From positions 5,930,501 to 5,994,500 of the forward strand of contig NC_013037.1 of NCBI RefSeq assembly GCF_000023125.1: DNA of 64,000 bases. Direction: 5' to 3'. Shown in pieces: positions 16,991 to 24,227 of the stretch; within the stretch, counting starts at the first letter, position 1; each line of letters opens with the position of its first letter. The stretch comes from Dyadobacter fermentans DSM 18053. GTDB taxonomy: Bacteria; Bacteroidota; Bacteroidia; Cytophagales; Spirosomataceae. Below the pieces are notes generated by a model that ran no database searches, was not told the origin of the DNA, and saw only the letters and a list, made by a program, of their open reading frames with translations. The translations under genes were made by a program, and so were the position numbers.

Positions 16991-17758
16991 ATGCTTATGG
17001 CTATTGATGAAGAATTCAGGCGTTTTAAACAGATTCGCGAAGAGCTGAACCTGACCCAGGCCGCCTTTGCGGACGAACTCGGGATCAGCGCAACGACGGC
17101 CGATATCGAGCGCGGGCGTACGCGCATACCCGGGCAGGTTGTGAAGGAGCTTTTGCGTAAATACCATATTAATCCGCTCTGGCTGTTCGGCGACAGTCCG
17201 CAGAAATATCTGCATGCCGACAAAATGTATGTAAATCCCAAAGTGGTGACGGTGGACCAGGCCGGAAAGGATAATATCGTGCTGGTGAGTGCAAAAGCAG
17301 CCGCGGGTTATCCGAATAATATCGGCGATGCGCAGTGGTTTGAGGCCCTGCCGGCTTTCACCATCCCGCTGCCCGAATACCGCAATGCGACATTCCGCGG
17401 TTTCCAGGTGGACGGCGACAGTATGACGCCCGCATTACAGTCCGGCGAATGGATCTGGGCCCGCGCGGTGGATGATTGGGACACGCTGAGTGACAAGCAC
17501 ATGTACGTGATCGTGACCGTGGACAGTGTGCTGGTTAAAAAGCTTCGCAAGGAAAAGGATTCGGCTTTTGTCAATCTGATTTCCCTGAATCCCGACTACG
17601 CACCGATCCGCGTCGACCGCAACGAGATCCGCGAAATATGGCAGGTCAACAGCAAACTGTCATTCGACCTGGAAGAAGACCGCACCGAGATAAGCCTCCA
17701 AAGCCTGCACCAGGAAATGCGCGAGCTGCGGCAGGAGGTGAAGCGGCTGGTTAAGTAA
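16991..17758 (+). CDS. LexA-like repressor: XRE helix-turn-helix plus S24 self-cleaving domain
   Basis: The 255-residue protein has an XRE-type DNA-binding domain (about 8-65, core LTQAAFADELGISATTADIERG) and a C-terminal S24/LexA peptidase domain. The expected self-cleavage set is present: Ala105-Gly106 (KAAAGYP), Ser144 (DGDSMTP) and Lys183/184 (VLVKKLRKE). It ends in a charged coiled coil (LHQEMRELRQEVKRLVK). It resembles phage CI/HimA-type regulators more than canonical LexA, which has a winged helix. It probably represses itself and dinB until DNA damage triggers cleavage. A second in-frame ATG at 16997 is an alternative start. Confidence 0.92.
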   Translation: MLMAIDEEFRRFKQIREELNLTQAAFADELGISATTADIERGRTRIPGQVVKELLRKYHINPLWLFGDSPQKYLHADKMYVNPKVVTVDQAGKDNIVLVSAKAAAGYPNNIGDAQWFEALPAFTIPLPEYRNATFRGFQVDGDSMTPALQSGEWIWARAVDDWDTLSDKHMYVIVTVDSVLVKKLRKEKDSAFVNLISLNPDYAPIRVDRNEIREIWQVNSKLSFDLEEDRTEISLQSLHQEMRELRQEVKRLVK

Positions 17759-17767
17759 GGTTGATGC

Positions 17768-17790
17768 CAGCCTGCTTTCTAGGCTGTTTT
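17768..17790 (+). terminator. Terminator hairpin after the LexA-like gene
   Basis: CAGCCT (17768-17773) pairs with AGGCTG (17781-17786) around a seven-base loop, followed by TTTT. It lies ten bases after the repressor stop and touches the end of the convergent vapC remnant. Confidence 0.6.
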
Positions 17791-18185
17791 ATTGTGGATC
17801 GAACGGATTGAGTATGTGAAGGTTTTTGATCCGTGCGAAATCTGATGTATTGTTTGTAATCAAGATCAAATCGTGAATTAATGCCGTTGCTGCGACAATG
17901 GCATCGGGTAGTTCCAGATCATTTTGTCGCCGCAATTCGGCGGCCTTCTGCCTGATATCCTTTTTGAGATCGAATAAAAAAGCGATATCGACAAACAGGC
18001 TAACCAGATCCAAGTCGAAGGGGGGCCGCCGTTTTCCAACTGAATAGTTCTATTTCAGTAATTACAGAGAAACAAATTCGGCTGTTTTGGGCAATCTCAT
18101 CCGTTACCTTCTCCACATAAGGAGGAAGGTGTTGTTGGAGATAATAAATAGCAATGCTGGTATCCCAGAGATAAGCCTGGTTCAT
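17789..18185 (-). pseudogene. VapC-like PIN-domain toxin, frameshifted
   Basis: Two overlapping frames together make one PIN-domain ribonuclease. The N-terminal part (from 18185) reads MNQAYLWDTSIAIYYLQ and reaches EIELFSWK. The C-terminal part (ending at 17789) contains RQNDLELPDAIVAATAL and ITNNTSDFARI. All PIN acidic residues are present between the two parts. The break is at a run of six G on the plus strand (18020-18025); a run of five would restore one frame of about 131 codons. It may be a true pseudogene, a slippage site or a sequencing error. The start overlaps the antitoxin stop by four bases, as in intact vapBC operons. Confidence 0.8.
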
Positions 18186-18385
18186 TTGCCGCGCAGTTCC
18201 CTGAGTTGACGTTCAACCTCTTCAATTGGCTGTTTGGTCATTTTGCCTTTCAGGAAACGTATGGCGCTTGTATCCTTAGGTTTGAGCGTGTTTTCGTGCA
18301 GACGAATGAGGTGAAGATTTTCAAGATTGCGCAAAAGCTCGAGCGCCTTTTCGCTGGTGATGTCTAATGTGACGGTGTAGTGCAT
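18182..18385 (-). CDS. Antitoxin of the vapBC-like pair
   Basis: The 67-residue protein precedes the PIN-domain frame and overlaps it by four bases (ATGA), the usual layout of antitoxin then toxin. Its sequence (MHYTVTLDITSEKALELLRNLENLHLI) suggests a small helical antitoxin with a charged C-terminal tail (EEVERQLRELRGK) that would wrap the toxin. No clear AbrB- or ribbon-helix-helix-type DNA-binding motif is visible, so the family is uncertain. If the toxin is broken, this gene may be a remnant that still gives immunity. Confidence 0.7.
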   Translation of the reverse strand: MHYTVTLDITSEKALELLRNLENLHLIRLHENTLKPKDTSAIRFLKGKMTKQPIEEVERQLRELRGK

Positions 18386-18454
18386 AGTGGTATAATTTAT
18401 GGTTGTTAGCCAAAATTATAAAACACCCGCGGAAATCCGAGCACTGGTTGTATT

Positions 18455-20236
18455 TTACACCTCTTCCGAAATCAACTGCTTTTCATACAGCTCCTTATAA
18501 GCGCCATTGAGCGCCATGAGCTCCGTATGAGTGCCTTGCTCTACAATGCGGCCTTCGTCGAGGACGACGATTTTATCGGCTAGCTTGGCCGAGGACACGC
18601 GGTGGGAGATGATCACGGACGTACGCTGGTCCATGATCCGCTTCATGTTGTTGAGAATGATGTTTTCGGTATTGGTGTCCACGGCCGAGAGGCAGTCGTC
18701 CAGCACCAGGATTTTCGGGTCGCGGGCGATGGCGCGGGCGATGGAGAGCCGCTGTTTTTGTCCGCCCGAAAGGGTGATACCACGCTCGCCGAGCATGGTT
18801 TCGTACCCCTGGGGGAAATCCTTAATGTTATTATAAAGGTCGGCGTCTTTCACGGCCTGTTCAATCCGCTCGAAAGGCATATCCTCGGTGCCGAACCGGA
18901 CGTTGTTCTCGATGCTGTCCGAGAATAGGAATACGTCCTGCGGCACATAGCCGATCTGGCGGCGGTAACCGCGAACTTCGTAATCCTTCATCGGGACGTC
19001 GTCGATCAGTATCTGGCCTTCGGTAGGATCGTACAGGCGGCAAAGCAGGTGCGCCAGGGTACTTTTTCCCGAGCCGGTGGTGCCGAGGATGGCGACGCTT
19101 TCGCCGGCTTGCACGGTGAGGTCGAAGTCGTGCAACGCCTTAATGCCCGAATCGGGGTAAACGAAGCCTACGTGGCGGAAGGTTACCTTACCATCCAAAG
19201 GCCTGCTGACGTTCTTTTCGGAAACGAGTGTCGTATTTTCATTCAAAAACTCATTGATCCGCAGCTGCGACGATGCGGCGCGCTGAATCTGGCTCGTGGT
19301 CCAGCCCAAAGCCATTACCGGCCAGGTAAGCATATTTACATACAATATAAACTCGGTAATGTTCCCCGGCGTGAGGCGGCCATTGATAATTTCCTGTCCG
19401 CCGACATAAATGACCAAAATGTTGCTCAGACCTATCAAAAGGACGATCATCGGATAAAAGAAAGCGTCCACCTTGGTTAGACCCAGTGATTTGGTTTTAA
19501 AAACTTCCGCTTCCTTTTGAAAATTGGCATTGGAGCGGTTCTCCTGAACAAAGGATTTGATCACCCGTATGCCCGAAAATGCCTCCTGCACGTAAGTCGA
19601 TAATGCCGACAGCTGCTTCTGTATTTCCTGCGAGCGCTTCATGATCATGCTGTTCACTACATACACGCTCACAGACAGCACGGGCAGCGGCAGTAGCACG
19701 TAAAATGTCAGTTTCGGGCTTACCGAGACCATGTAGGAGATCACGAGGAAGAAAAGGACGATGAGGTTAATGCCGTACATCAATGCCGGACCGACGTAAA
19801 TGCGGACGTTGCTCACGTCTTCGGAAATGCGGGCCATGAGGTCGCCGGTGCTGTGGCGGCGGAAGAATGCGGCCGGGAGCGTCTGATAATGTGCATAAAT
19901 GTCGTTTTTGAGCTCAAACTCGATGTGGCGCGACATGACGATGATTGTTTGCCTGACGAGGAACAGGAATATCCCTTTGAGCAGCGCCATGAGCAGTATG
20001 AGGAAGCCATAAAGCAGAATGCTGAACGCAAAAATGTCATACATATCACTTTGCAGCGATACGCCATTGTAGAGGTAATAAATATCGAGTGTTTCGATCA
20101 CCAGGTCGAGCGCGTAACGCACGAGCTGGGCGGGGATGATGCCGAAAAGGTTGGAGATGATCGTAAAGATGATACCCAGGATGAGGTACCACTTATATTT
20201 CCACAAATATTTGTTGAGAGATTTTAATGCTTTCAC
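18455..20236 (-). CDS. ABC transporter, fused membrane and ATPase domains (MsbA/MdlB type exporter)
   Basis: The 593-residue half-transporter has six membrane helices (about 15-310) and a nucleotide-binding domain with Walker A GTTGSGKST (near 388), signature LSGGQKQRLS (near 488) and Walker B ILVLDDCLSAVD (near 512). The catalytic Glu after Walker B is replaced by Asp, a feature of some heterodimeric exporters with one degenerate site. It could still act as a homodimer. The substrate, such as a lipid or drug, cannot be read from the sequence. The gene stands alone. Confidence 0.92.
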   Translation of the reverse strand: MKALKSLNKYLWKYKWYLILGIIFTIISNLFGIIPAQLVRYALDLVIETLDIYYLYNGVSLQSDMYDIFAFSILLYGFLILLMALLKGIFLFLVRQTIIVMSRHIEFELKNDIYAHYQTLPAAFFRRHSTGDLMARISEDVSNVRIYVGPALMYGINLIVLFFLVISYMVSVSPKLTFYVLLPLPVLSVSVYVVNSMIMKRSQEIQKQLSALSTYVQEAFSGIRVIKSFVQENRSNANFQKEAEVFKTKSLGLTKVDAFFYPMIVLLIGLSNILVIYVGGQEIINGRLTPGNITEFILYVNMLTWPVMALGWTTSQIQRAASSQLRINEFLNENTTLVSEKNVSRPLDGKVTFRHVGFVYPDSGIKALHDFDLTVQAGESVAILGTTGSGKSTLAHLLCRLYDPTEGQILIDDVPMKDYEVRGYRRQIGYVPQDVFLFSDSIENNVRFGTEDMPFERIEQAVKDADLYNNIKDFPQGYETMLGERGITLSGGQKQRLSIARAIARDPKILVLDDCLSAVDTNTENIILNNMKRIMDQRTSVIISHRVSSAKLADKIVVLDEGRIVEQGTHTELMALNGAYKELYEKQLISEEV

Positions 20237-20351
20237 CGGTTCAGATTTTGATCAGCCGTCCAGGACGCTTTCTAGCCAACATCCACTTTTACCAAAACGT
20301 TGCAAATTTAAAACGACGCGTCCCAATTTTCCGATTGTGAACAAAATAGTC

Positions 20352-20359
20352 TAATTTTG
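20352..20359 (+). promoter_or_regulatory. nusB: Candidate -7 box (TAATTTTG) upstream of nusB
   Basis: TAATTTTG matches the Bacteroidota -7 consensus TAnnTTTG exactly and lies about 110 bases before the nusB ATG. The closest upstream TTG (20335-20337) is only 14 bases away, shorter than usual, so only half of the promoter is convincing. Confidence 0.35.
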
Positions 20360-20469
20360 CGGTCGATTTCAAAACAAACAATGCGGGGTACAGCACCGAA
20401 TGGCCTTGCAGAACATGCAGACACGTTCTTTGATTTACTGTACCTTATATCCAAATAGTATTCCGGCTT

Positions 20470-21636
20470 ATGCTGAATAGAAGATTACTAAGAACCAAGG
20501 CCGTTCAGGCTCTCTATGCGCGGCAGCTCACCGCCGATGCAAACCGCCTGCTGGCACTTGATCAAATCGAGGAAGCTTTTGCCCCCGACCTGAATTCGAT
20601 GGAATTTCAGGACAAAAAGAAGCTCTCGGGAATGAAACGCCTTGCCAACATGACGCTCGACGAGCTCATTAAAAACGGTAAGCCGAATGATGACGAAGAA
20701 CTTCCCGCCCGCGTGCTGAATGTGGCCCGGAGCGCTTTTGAAGCATACAGCCGGCAGACTAATACGGATGGAGAAAAACTCGTTAGAAGGGTTTTGAATG
20801 AAACTGAGACGATTTACGTCGATTTCATCCGGATCCTGTCGATGCTGATCGAACTGGCTCACCAGGCAAAAATCGACCGCGAGCGGAGGTACGAAGACCC
20901 CGAGGCGCCATTCCCGAAAGATTCGGGGCTGGATACCAACCGGGTGATCAAGGTTTTGCAGGGAGATAAAGCGCTGGAAGAGGAAATCATCCGCAGCGGC
21001 ATCAACTGGTCCGACGAAATGAACCTGATCCGGAAAATTTACCGGGAGGCATTGCGGAAGGACGAAACCTACGAAACATATTGCAAATCGGCGGCCCACA
21101 CGCCGGAAGAAGACCAGGAGATGATCCAGCACGTGTTGCGACAAATCATCCTCAAACACGAAATTTCCCTCGATTACCTCGAACAGCGCGACCTGTACTG
21201 GGCCGATCACGCCGAACTGATCCGCAGCTTGGCGATCAAAACGCTGCGGACTGCCGACGACGCGCATACTTTCCAGCTCGCACCACTCACCAAAGATTGG
21301 GAAGAAGACCGGGCATTTGTGGAAGAACTTTGCAAAATCGTGATCAGGGAGAGCGATCAGTACGATGTTTATCTCGAAGACCAATTGAAAAACTGGGAGC
21401 TCGAAAGGATTGCGCTGGTGGACCTGATTATCCTCAAAACAGCCCTCGCCGAGCTGATCCATTTCCCGGGTATCCCCGTGAAAGTCACCATCAATGAGTT
21501 TATCGAGATCGCAAAAAGGTACAGTACACCAAAAAGTGGTAAGTTTGTGAACGGCGTCCTCGACGTGCTTTCCGTAAAACTTGCCAAGGAAGGCGTGATC
21601 AGAAAAAGCGGGCGCGGATTGATTGATAATAAGTAA
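20470..21636 (+). CDS. nusB: Transcription antitermination factor NusB, long Bacteroidota form
   Basis: The 388-residue protein begins MLNRRLLRTKAVQALYA, the conserved NusB start. Its NusB core is in the C-terminal third (WELERIALVDLIILKTALAEL... KVTINEFIEIAKRYSTPKSGKFVNGVLD). The roughly 220-residue middle region is the extension seen in this phylum, where E. coli NusB has only about 140 residues. It should help rRNA antitermination with NusE. It heads the conserved cluster with ytxH, DUF1573, yajC, ybbR and coaE. Confidence 0.93.
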   Translation: MLNRRLLRTKAVQALYARQLTADANRLLALDQIEEAFAPDLNSMEFQDKKKLSGMKRLANMTLDELIKNGKPNDDEELPARVLNVARSAFEAYSRQTNTDGEKLVRRVLNETETIYVDFIRILSMLIELAHQAKIDRERRYEDPEAPFPKDSGLDTNRVIKVLQGDKALEEEIIRSGINWSDEMNLIRKIYREALRKDETYETYCKSAAHTPEEDQEMIQHVLRQIILKHEISLDYLEQRDLYWADHAELIRSLAIKTLRTADDAHTFQLAPLTKDWEEDRAFVEELCKIVIRESDQYDVYLEDQLKNWELERIALVDLIILKTALAELIHFPGIPVKVTINEFIEIAKRYSTPKSGKFVNGVLDVLSVKLAKEGVIRKSGRGLIDNK

Positions 21637-21738
21637 AAGCTGCCGAAATTGGGGCCGGGTATAATGGAACAATTTTTGGAGACCATTATAAAAAAATGAG
21701 CTGAGCCCCGTTCAGCAGCTAGAAAACGACCAGAAATC

Positions 21739-22041
21739 ATGAGTAAAACCAGTAATACACTAATCGCATTCCTGACAGGCTGTGCAACCGGCGCGGCACT
21801 GGGTATCCTTTACGCTCCCGACAAAGGCGAGGTGCTTCGTACCCAGTTGACATACCGACTGTCCAAATACCGTGAGAAACTGCAAGAAGTAATCCAGGAC
21901 CTGGTCGACAAGAAAGACCAGCCCGATAACTTTTCCAGAACGGAAGGCGAGCGTGTGGTGAATGATGCCCGCGAGAAAGCCGAAAAACTGCTGGAAGACG
22001 TGGACCGCCTCATGGCGCAGATCAAGGGTCAGGCCAGCTGA
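21739..22041 (+). CDS. YtxH-domain small membrane-associated protein
   Basis: The 100-residue protein has the YtxH start: one glycine-rich hydrophobic segment followed by YAPDKG (LIAFLTGCATGAALGILYAPDKG). A long charged coiled-coil tail follows. YtxH proteins are small envelope proteins of unclear, often stress-related, role. Its stop overlaps the next start by one base (TGATG), so translation of the two is probably coupled. Confidence 0.88.
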   Translation: MSKTSNTLIAFLTGCATGAALGILYAPDKGEVLRTQLTYRLSKYREKLQEVIQDLVDKKDQPDNFSRTEGERVVNDAREKAEKLLEDVDRLMAQIKGQAS

Positions 22042-22508
22042 TGTTCCCTATGAAAAAAATAGCCCTTTTCGCGTGTCTGGGATTGGCGGTGGCCTTTTCC
22101 GGTTGCTCAAAAACTGAAAAGAACGGCGAAGAAAAACAGGCAAATTCGAAATTGCCTGTTTTTGCTTTGATCGATAGCGCCGAATACGACTTCGGAACGA
22201 TCCAGGAAGGTGCCATCGTGGAGCACGAGTTCAAATTCCGTAACGACGGTGAATATCCGCTGATCCTTAACAACATCAGCTCGTCGTGCGGATGCACCAC
22301 GCCCGAATGGCCGAAAGAGCCCATCGGTCCGAAACAGTCTTCAAGCATCAAGGTTCGTTTTGACAGTAAACACAAGGCCGGCCCGCAGGTCAAAACGATC
22401 ACGGTGTATGCCAACACCGAGCCCGCTTACACGGAGCTGAGGCTGAAAGGCATTATCAACGCGGCGCCGCAGCCCGCATTGGCGGATTCGGCAACGGCCA
22501 GGAAGTAA
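22041..22508 (+). CDS. DUF1573 lipoprotein
   Basis: The 155-residue protein has a lipoprotein signal (MKKIALFACLGLAVAFSGC) and one DUF1573 immunoglobulin-like domain with the hallmark ISSSCGCTTPEWPKEPIGP. It should be anchored in the periplasm or at the outer membrane; the function is unknown. The start at 22041 is coupled to the ytxH stop, and an ATG at 22050 (MKKIAL) is an equally good alternative giving the cleaner signal peptide. Confidence 0.9.
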   Translation: MFPMKKIALFACLGLAVAFSGCSKTEKNGEEKQANSKLPVFALIDSAEYDFGTIQEGAIVEHEFKFRNDGEYPLILNNISSSCGCTTPEWPKEPIGPKQSSSIKVRFDSKHKAGPQVKTITVYANTEPAYTELRLKGIINAAPQPALADSATARK

Positions 22509-22533
22509 CATTTATACAACCCCATCTACTACA

Positions 22534-22836
22534 ATGAATTTTTCTATTTTAGCACAAGCAGCAGCCGGTGGCTCACAAGGTATGATTTACCAGGTCGTTA
22601 TGTGGGTCGGTATCATCGGCGTATTTTACTTTTTCATGATCCGTCCGCAGCAAAAAAAGCAGAAGGAACAGAAAGAGCTGCTCAATAACCTGAAAAAGGG
22701 CGATCAGGTGGTGACGATCGGTGGTATCCACGCGCGGATCTACACGGTGGAAGAAGCTACGGTTACCCTTGAGTTGGATAAAGGTGTAAAGCTGACGGTC
22801 GAGAAATCGGCTATTTCACGCACTATCGCCGGGTAA
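22534..22836 (+). CDS. yajC: Preprotein translocase accessory subunit YajC
   Basis: The 100-residue protein has one membrane helix (about 20-38) ending in FMIRPQQKKQKEQKELLNNLKKGDQVVTIGGIHA, the diagnostic YajC sequence. YajC joins SecDF in the Sec holotranslocon. Its place between DUF1573 and ybbR is the usual order in Bacteroidota. The start follows the DUF1573 stop by 25 bases. Confidence 0.96.
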   Translation: MNFSILAQAAAGGSQGMIYQVVMWVGIIGVFYFFMIRPQQKKQKEQKELLNNLKKGDQVVTIGGIHARIYTVEEATVTLELDKGVKLTVEKSAISRTIAG

Positions 22837-22889
22837 ACTAATCGTGAACAGCATGCGGACAAGCTTGTGCATGCATTTTCAAAATTGTT

Positions 22890-23585
22890 GTGAGCCAAGT
22901 CCCACCCAATCAGAACAGGATCAAGACATTTATAGGATGCTTGCTTGCAGCATCCTTTTTTTGGTTAATGAACGTCCTCAATAAGGACAACTACGCGCTC
23001 AAACTGAGCTATCCGCTGTCGATCGAATATGATAATGCGGCCTATGTGCCGATGCAGCCGCTTCCTAAACGGATTTCGGTGAATGTGTCGGGAGATGGCT
23101 GGACATTGCTTCAAAAATCGTGGCTGAATTTCAATGCCAATCCGGTGGTGTACCGCGTGCAGAACCCGAGCGTGACGAGTTTCATTAATTCCACCACGCT
23201 CACCGACCAGATCACGGAAATGTTCCCGACGCTGCATGTGAACTATGTCGTTGCGGATACTTTTGAGCTCAAATTCGAGCCGAAAATCCGGAAAATCATC
23301 CCGATCCGCGTCGATAGTGCCGGCATTGACATGCGTGATGGCTATGTGATTTCGAGCTTCATCAATGTGTCGCCTTCATTGATTTCGGTGGACGGGCCCG
23401 TTTCGGAGATCAAGTCGTATCCCGACACGATCCGCGTGCGCGTTCCTACTCCGAAAATACAGAACAACTACGACGAAAGCCTGCCGATTCCGCTGCCGGT
23501 ATCGCCGCTTGTGGAGGTGAGCCACCGTGACGTTTACATCAGTTTCGAAGTGGCGCAATTCCTGAATGCTGCGCCGCAGGAATAG
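22890..23585 (+). CDS. YbbR-like (CdaR-type) domain protein
   Basis: The 231-residue protein has one N-terminal membrane anchor (FIGCLLAASFFWLMNVLNK) and extracytoplasmic YbbR-like repeats (LPKRISVNVSGDGWTLL; VDSAGIDMRDGYVISSF...VDGPVSEI). I accept the GTG at 22890 because no ATG precedes the anchor in frame. In Firmicutes such proteins regulate a diadenylate cyclase. Here the neighbourhood is yajC and coaE, and the role is unknown. An imperfect hairpin with GCATGC arms (22851-22874) lies in the gap before it. Confidence 0.88.
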   Translation: MSQVPPNQNRIKTFIGCLLAASFFWLMNVLNKDNYALKLSYPLSIEYDNAAYVPMQPLPKRISVNVSGDGWTLLQKSWLNFNANPVVYRVQNPSVTSFINSTTLTDQITEMFPTLHVNYVVADTFELKFEPKIRKIIPIRVDSAGIDMRDGYVISSFINVSPSLISVDGPVSEIKSYPDTIRVRVPTPKIQNNYDESLPIPLPVSPLVEVSHRDVYISFEVAQFLNAAPQE

Positions 23586-23615
23586 CATATTTGGTCTTTT
23601 TTACCAGACAACCCC

Positions 23616-24227
23616 ATGGAACTTCCACTTCTGATAGGTATAACGGGTGGCATCGGTTCCGGCAAAAGCATGGTTTGCAGACTGTTCGAATGTCTGGATA
23701 TTCCGGTTTACTACGCCGATAGCCGGGCCAAATGGCTCACCAATTATGATCCGGAAATCCGCGAAAAGGTGACCCATCTGCTGGGGCCGGATGCTTACGA
23801 CGACGAGGGCCGCTACGACACGCGTTTTGTAGCGTCACGCGTTTTCGGCAACGAGCCCCTTTTGAAACAATTGAATACCATCATTCACCCGGTGGTACTC
23901 CGCGATACGAAAGAATGGCTCATGGCCAATGCGGGGTTGCCTTATGTAGCGAAAGAGGCGGCCATTATGGGCAAGGCGGGGCAGGCCAATTCGGTGGACT
24001 ATGTGGTGATGGTGGACGCTCCGGTGGAACTGCGCATCCAGCGCATATTGCAGCGCGACAAGCGTTCGGAGCAGGAGATCAGGGCAATTATCGAGCGGCA
24101 GATCTCCGATGAATCGCGAAGAGGAATTTCCGATTTTATCGTGCAAAACGACAACGATTCCGAGCTCATTCCCCAGGTGCTCCGGTTACACGAAATCTTC
24201 AAAAAAGGGCGGACTTCCGTTTCCTAA
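23616..24227 (+). CDS. coaE: Dephospho-CoA kinase
   Basis: The 203-residue P-loop kinase phosphorylates dephospho-CoA in the last step of coenzyme A synthesis. The P-loop is GITGGIGSGKS at residues 7-17, followed by PVYYADSRAKWL and HPVVLRDTKEWL, all typical. Its length is normal. Its stop codon overlaps that of the convergent dnaX gene by two bases. Confidence 0.95.
   Translation: MELPLLIGITGGIGSGKSMVCRLFECLDIPVYYADSRAKWLTNYDPEIREKVTHLLGPDAYDDEGRYDTRFVASRVFGNEPLLKQLNTIIHPVVLRDTKEWLMANAGLPYVAKEAAIMGKAGQANSVDYVVMVDAPVELRIQRILQRDKRSEQEIRAIIERQISDESRRGISDFIVQNDNDSELIPQVLRLHEIFKKGRTSVS

Noticed and set aside
21651-21709. Nested inverted repeats between nusB and ytxH (GGGGC...GCCCC enclosing TATAATGG...CCATTATA)
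   Set aside because: The loops are long and the outer arms only five bases; it does not match a known RNA element or terminator.
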